Below the pieces are notes generated by a model. It did no database searches. It was not told the origin of the DNA and saw only the letters and a program-made list of their open reading frames with translations. Shown piece after piece: positions 5,458 through 6,783 of a DNA stretch of 6,783 nt. This DNA comes from CALZKI01 sp964567585 (lineage in GTDB: Bacteria > Bacillota > Clostridia > Lachnospirales > Lachnospiraceae): contig CAZMND010000111.1 of assembly GCA_964567585.1 (NCBI GenBank), forward strand, positions 1 to 6,783, written 5' to 3'. Made by a program: the position numbers and the translations under genes. Numbering within the stretch: the stretch's first letter is position 1; each line of letters begins with the position of its first letter.

Positions 5458-5763
5458 ATGGAAGATTACGTCAGAAGTAGAATTACACAATTAAGAATAA
5501 ATAAAGGGATTTCCGAATATCAGCTTAGCTATGATCTTGGACATAGTCGTGGTTATATTAATAATATTACTTCGGGAAAATCATTACCTTCTATGAGTGA
5601 ATTTTTTTCTATTTGCGACTATTTTGACATTTCACCTACCGACTTTTTTGATTCAAAACATTCAAACCCTGAATTATTATCAAAAGCTATAGAAGAAATT
5701 CAATCCCTTGATGATGAAGATATGCTGCTTATTCTCACATTAATTAAACGAATAAAAAAATAG
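5458..5763 (+). CDS. Small XRE/Cro-CI-family HTH transcriptional regulator
   Basis: This encodes 101 aa. Residues 5-65 form a complete XRE-type helix-turn-helix domain: VRSRITQLRINKGISEYQLS, then YDLGHSRGYINNITSGKSLPS with the recognition helix at about 29-39, and FFSICDYFDISPTDFFD (49-65), which ends the fold. The remaining 35 residues are an acidic helical tail (SLDDEDMLLILTLIKRIKK) likely used for dimerisation. There is no ligand-binding or protease domain, so it is a compact repressor-like protein. The start at 5458 follows GAGGTG (5447-5452) by 5 bases. It diverges from the large membrane-protein gene across about 200 bases containing repeated TTTAAATAGAT boxes, which suggests that it controls itself and its neighbour. 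The DNA is AT-rich like that neighbour. Its stop codon lies in a terminator stem. Confidence 0.9.
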   Translation: MEDYVRSRITQLRINKGISEYQLSYDLGHSRGYINNITSGKSLPSMSEFFSICDYFDISPTDFFDSKHSNPELLSKAIEEIQSLDDEDMLLILTLIKRIKK

Positions 5764-5791
5764 GACGAGTTACGCGCTCGTCTTATTTTTT
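5755..5791. terminator. Bidirectional terminator embedded in two convergent gene ends
   Basis: A 15-bp stem with one G-U pair (5755-5769 with 5777-5791, core GACGAG/CTCGTC) has a 7-base loop ttacgcg. A-run and T-run arms give six Ts on the plus strand and at least six on the minus strand, so it can stop transcription both ways. The TAG of the XRE gene (5761-5763) is in the left arm. The TAA of the minus-strand lipoprotein gene (5770-5772) is in the loop. Confidence 0.85.
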
Positions 5792-5907
5792 ATAAACTCT
5801 ATCTCCACCATCTCATACTCACTTAACGAACTCATATCATCGTTTGCGGAACAGCCCACAAAAACAAAACATATTACTATCAAAAGTACGATAACCCATT
5901 TTTTCAT
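5770..5907 (-). CDS. Very small predicted lipoprotein (45 aa)
   Basis: A short gene starts at 5907 with MKKWVIVLLIVICF and continues through VFVGCSANDD to end in FIKNKTSA. A two-lysine n-region, a hydrophobic core (4-17) and Cys19 preceded by VG and followed by SAND are the marks of a lipoprotein signal peptide. Phe at position -3 of the lipobox is unusual, so processing is likely but not certain. The mature part would have only 27 residues, mostly acidic. GGAAG (5912-5916) lies 4 bases before the ATG, and a better AAGGAG (5919-5924) lies 11 bases before it. The last codons are read from the terminator stem shared with the XRE gene. It could be a true small lipoprotein or the remnant of a longer one. 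No family was recognised and no clear promoter was found. Confidence 0.6.
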   Translation of the reverse strand: MKKWVIVLLIVICFVFVGCSANDDMSSLSEYEMVEIEFIKNKTSA

Positions 5908-5957
5908 ATTTCTTCCGACTCCTTTTTCTTTTAATATTCCCAAAATGTCGCTTTTTA

Positions 5958-5966
5958 TGATATACT
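5958..5966 (+). promoter_or_regulatory. Extended -10 promoter of the ABC-F gene
   Basis: TATACT (5961-5966) is preceded directly by TGA (5958-5960), with no good -35 at the usual distance. Transcription would start near 5973, giving a leader of about 44 bases that contains AGGAG (6002-6006) but shows no attenuator hairpin or leader peptide. Confidence 0.55.
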
Positions 5967-6016
5967 CACCTAGGCAATGTAATATTTTATTTGAAATTTA
6001 TAGGAGACAATACAAA

Positions 6017-6783
6017 ATGAGTATTTTAAATGTTGAAAATTTATCTCACGGTTTTGGTGACAGAGCCATTTTTCAGGATGTATCCTTCCGCCTTTTAAAG
6101 GGTGAACATATCGGTTTAATCGGTGCCAACGGAGAAGGTAAATCAACCTTTATGAATATAATTACCGGCAAACTTATGCCTGATGAAGGTAAAGTGGAAT
6201 GGGCAAAAAATGTGCGTGTCGGATACTTAGACCAGCACACGGTTTTAGAGCCGGGAATGACTATCCGCGATGTACTTTCTTCTGCATTTTCTTTCCTTTT
6301 TGAAATGGAAACAAGAATGAATGAAATCTGTGACAAAATGGCTGATGCCGATGAAGCGCAAATGGAAGAATATATGGAAGAGCTTGGAACTATTCAGGAT
6401 ATGCTGACTATGCATGATTTTTATATGATTGATTCCAAAGTAGAAGAAATCGCCCGCGCTTTTGGTCTTTCTGACCTTGGCCTTGAAAGAGATGTTACCG
6501 ATTTAAGTGGTGGTCAGAGAACCAAAGTTTTGCTTGCAAAACTGCTCCTTGAAAAACCGGATATTCTACTTCTGGACGAGCCTACCAACTATTTGGATGC
6601 GGAACACATTGAATGGTTAAAACGCTATTTGAACGAATATGAGAATGCCTTCATTTTGATTTCTCATGACATACCTTTCTTAAACAGCGTTATCAACTTA
6701 ATTTATCATATGGACAATCAGCAGCTTAACCGCTACGTTGGCGATTACGACAAGTTTATGGAAGTATACGAAATGAAAAAATC
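6017..6783 (+). CDS. ABC-F family ATPase, N-terminal part (cut by window end)
   Basis: The first 255 codons are present and the frame is open at the window edge. Full ABC-F proteins have two ATPase domains in about 500-650 aa and no membrane helices. They act on ribosomes, as translation factors or antibiotic-protection proteins. Seen here in order are Walker A GANGEGKST (36-44), the Q-loop LDQH (71-74), an acidic Met-rich helical insert (about 95-135), the signature LSGGQ (163-167), Walker B ILLLDEPTN (183-191) and the switch His in ISHD (215-218). The text after it (YVGDYDKFMEVYEMKK) is the typical start of the inter-domain linker. The N-terminus (MSILNVENLSHGFGDR) recalls Bacillus YfmM-type members, but the subfamily cannot be fixed without the linker. 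The start at 6017 follows AGGAG by 10 bases. It is likely transcribed alone from its own promoter. Confidence 0.95.
   Translation, partial: MSILNVENLSHGFGDRAIFQDVSFRLLKGEHIGLIGANGEGKSTFMNIITGKLMPDEGKVEWAKNVRVGYLDQHTVLEPGMTIRDVLSSAFSFLFEMETRMNEICDKMADADEAQMEEYMEELGTIQDMLTMHDFYMIDSKVEEIARAFGLSDLGLERDVTDLSGGQRTKVLLAKLLLEKPDILLLDEPTNYLDAEHIEWLKRYLNEYENAFILISHDIPFLNSVINLIYHMDNQQLNRYVGDYDKFMEVYEMKK

Noticed and set aside
6073..6336. Minus-strand open frame of 87 codons near the right edge
   Set aside because: It is antisense to the ABC-F gene, whose Walker A and Q-loop motifs are intact in this stretch.

Overview
The window looks like chromosomal DNA of a low-GC Gram-positive anaerobe, most likely a Clostridia member of the Lachnospiraceae type. 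The reasons are strong GGAGG-type ribosome binding sites, sigma-A-like promoters (several with an extended TGn -10), compact intergenic gaps with hairpin-plus-T-run terminators, and proteins that read like Firmicutes versions of LuxS, the MTA/SAH nucleosidase and an ABC-F ATPase. The genus cannot be named from the sequence alone.

Layout. At the left edge is a perfect 13-bp hairpin (14-45) inside an uncertain open frame. Next are two minus-strand genes: a four-helix membrane protein of unknown function (134-751), whose 3' end looks frameshifted, and a secreted or membrane-anchored ComEC-like metallo-beta-lactamase-fold hydrolase (860-1819). The hydrolase has its own good promoter. A 367-base gap (1820-2186) follows. 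It holds that promoter, a candidate plus-strand promoter, a folded non-coding segment ending in a terminator (about 1971-2085), a 10-bp palindrome and the promoter of the next operon.

The best understood unit is the plus-strand pair luxS (2187-2666) and mtnN/pfs (2685-3386), 18 bases apart and closed by a strong terminator. Together they encode both steps of S-adenosylhomocysteine breakdown: the nucleosidase makes S-ribosylhomocysteine, and LuxS splits it to homocysteine and DPD, the precursor of autoinducer-2.

From 3459 to 5763 the DNA is visibly more AT-rich. It carries a large polytopic membrane protein (598 aa, minus strand, likely a GT-C-like or DUF6020-type enzyme) and a divergent small XRE-type repressor (101 aa). 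The two share an intergenic region with near-perfect 17-base direct repeats, which are candidate operators. This pair is a plausible acquired module.

The repressor gene ends inside a hairpin that also contains the end of a convergent 45-aa lipoprotein gene (5770-5907, minus), so one hairpin holds both stop codons. The right edge has the first 255 codons of an ABC-F family ATPase (6017-6783), cut by the window end.

No tRNA, rRNA, CRISPR array, insertion sequence or recognised riboswitch class was seen. The parts that could be undescribed are the folded RNA before luxS and the repressor/membrane-protein module. Both are inferences from sequence pattern only.
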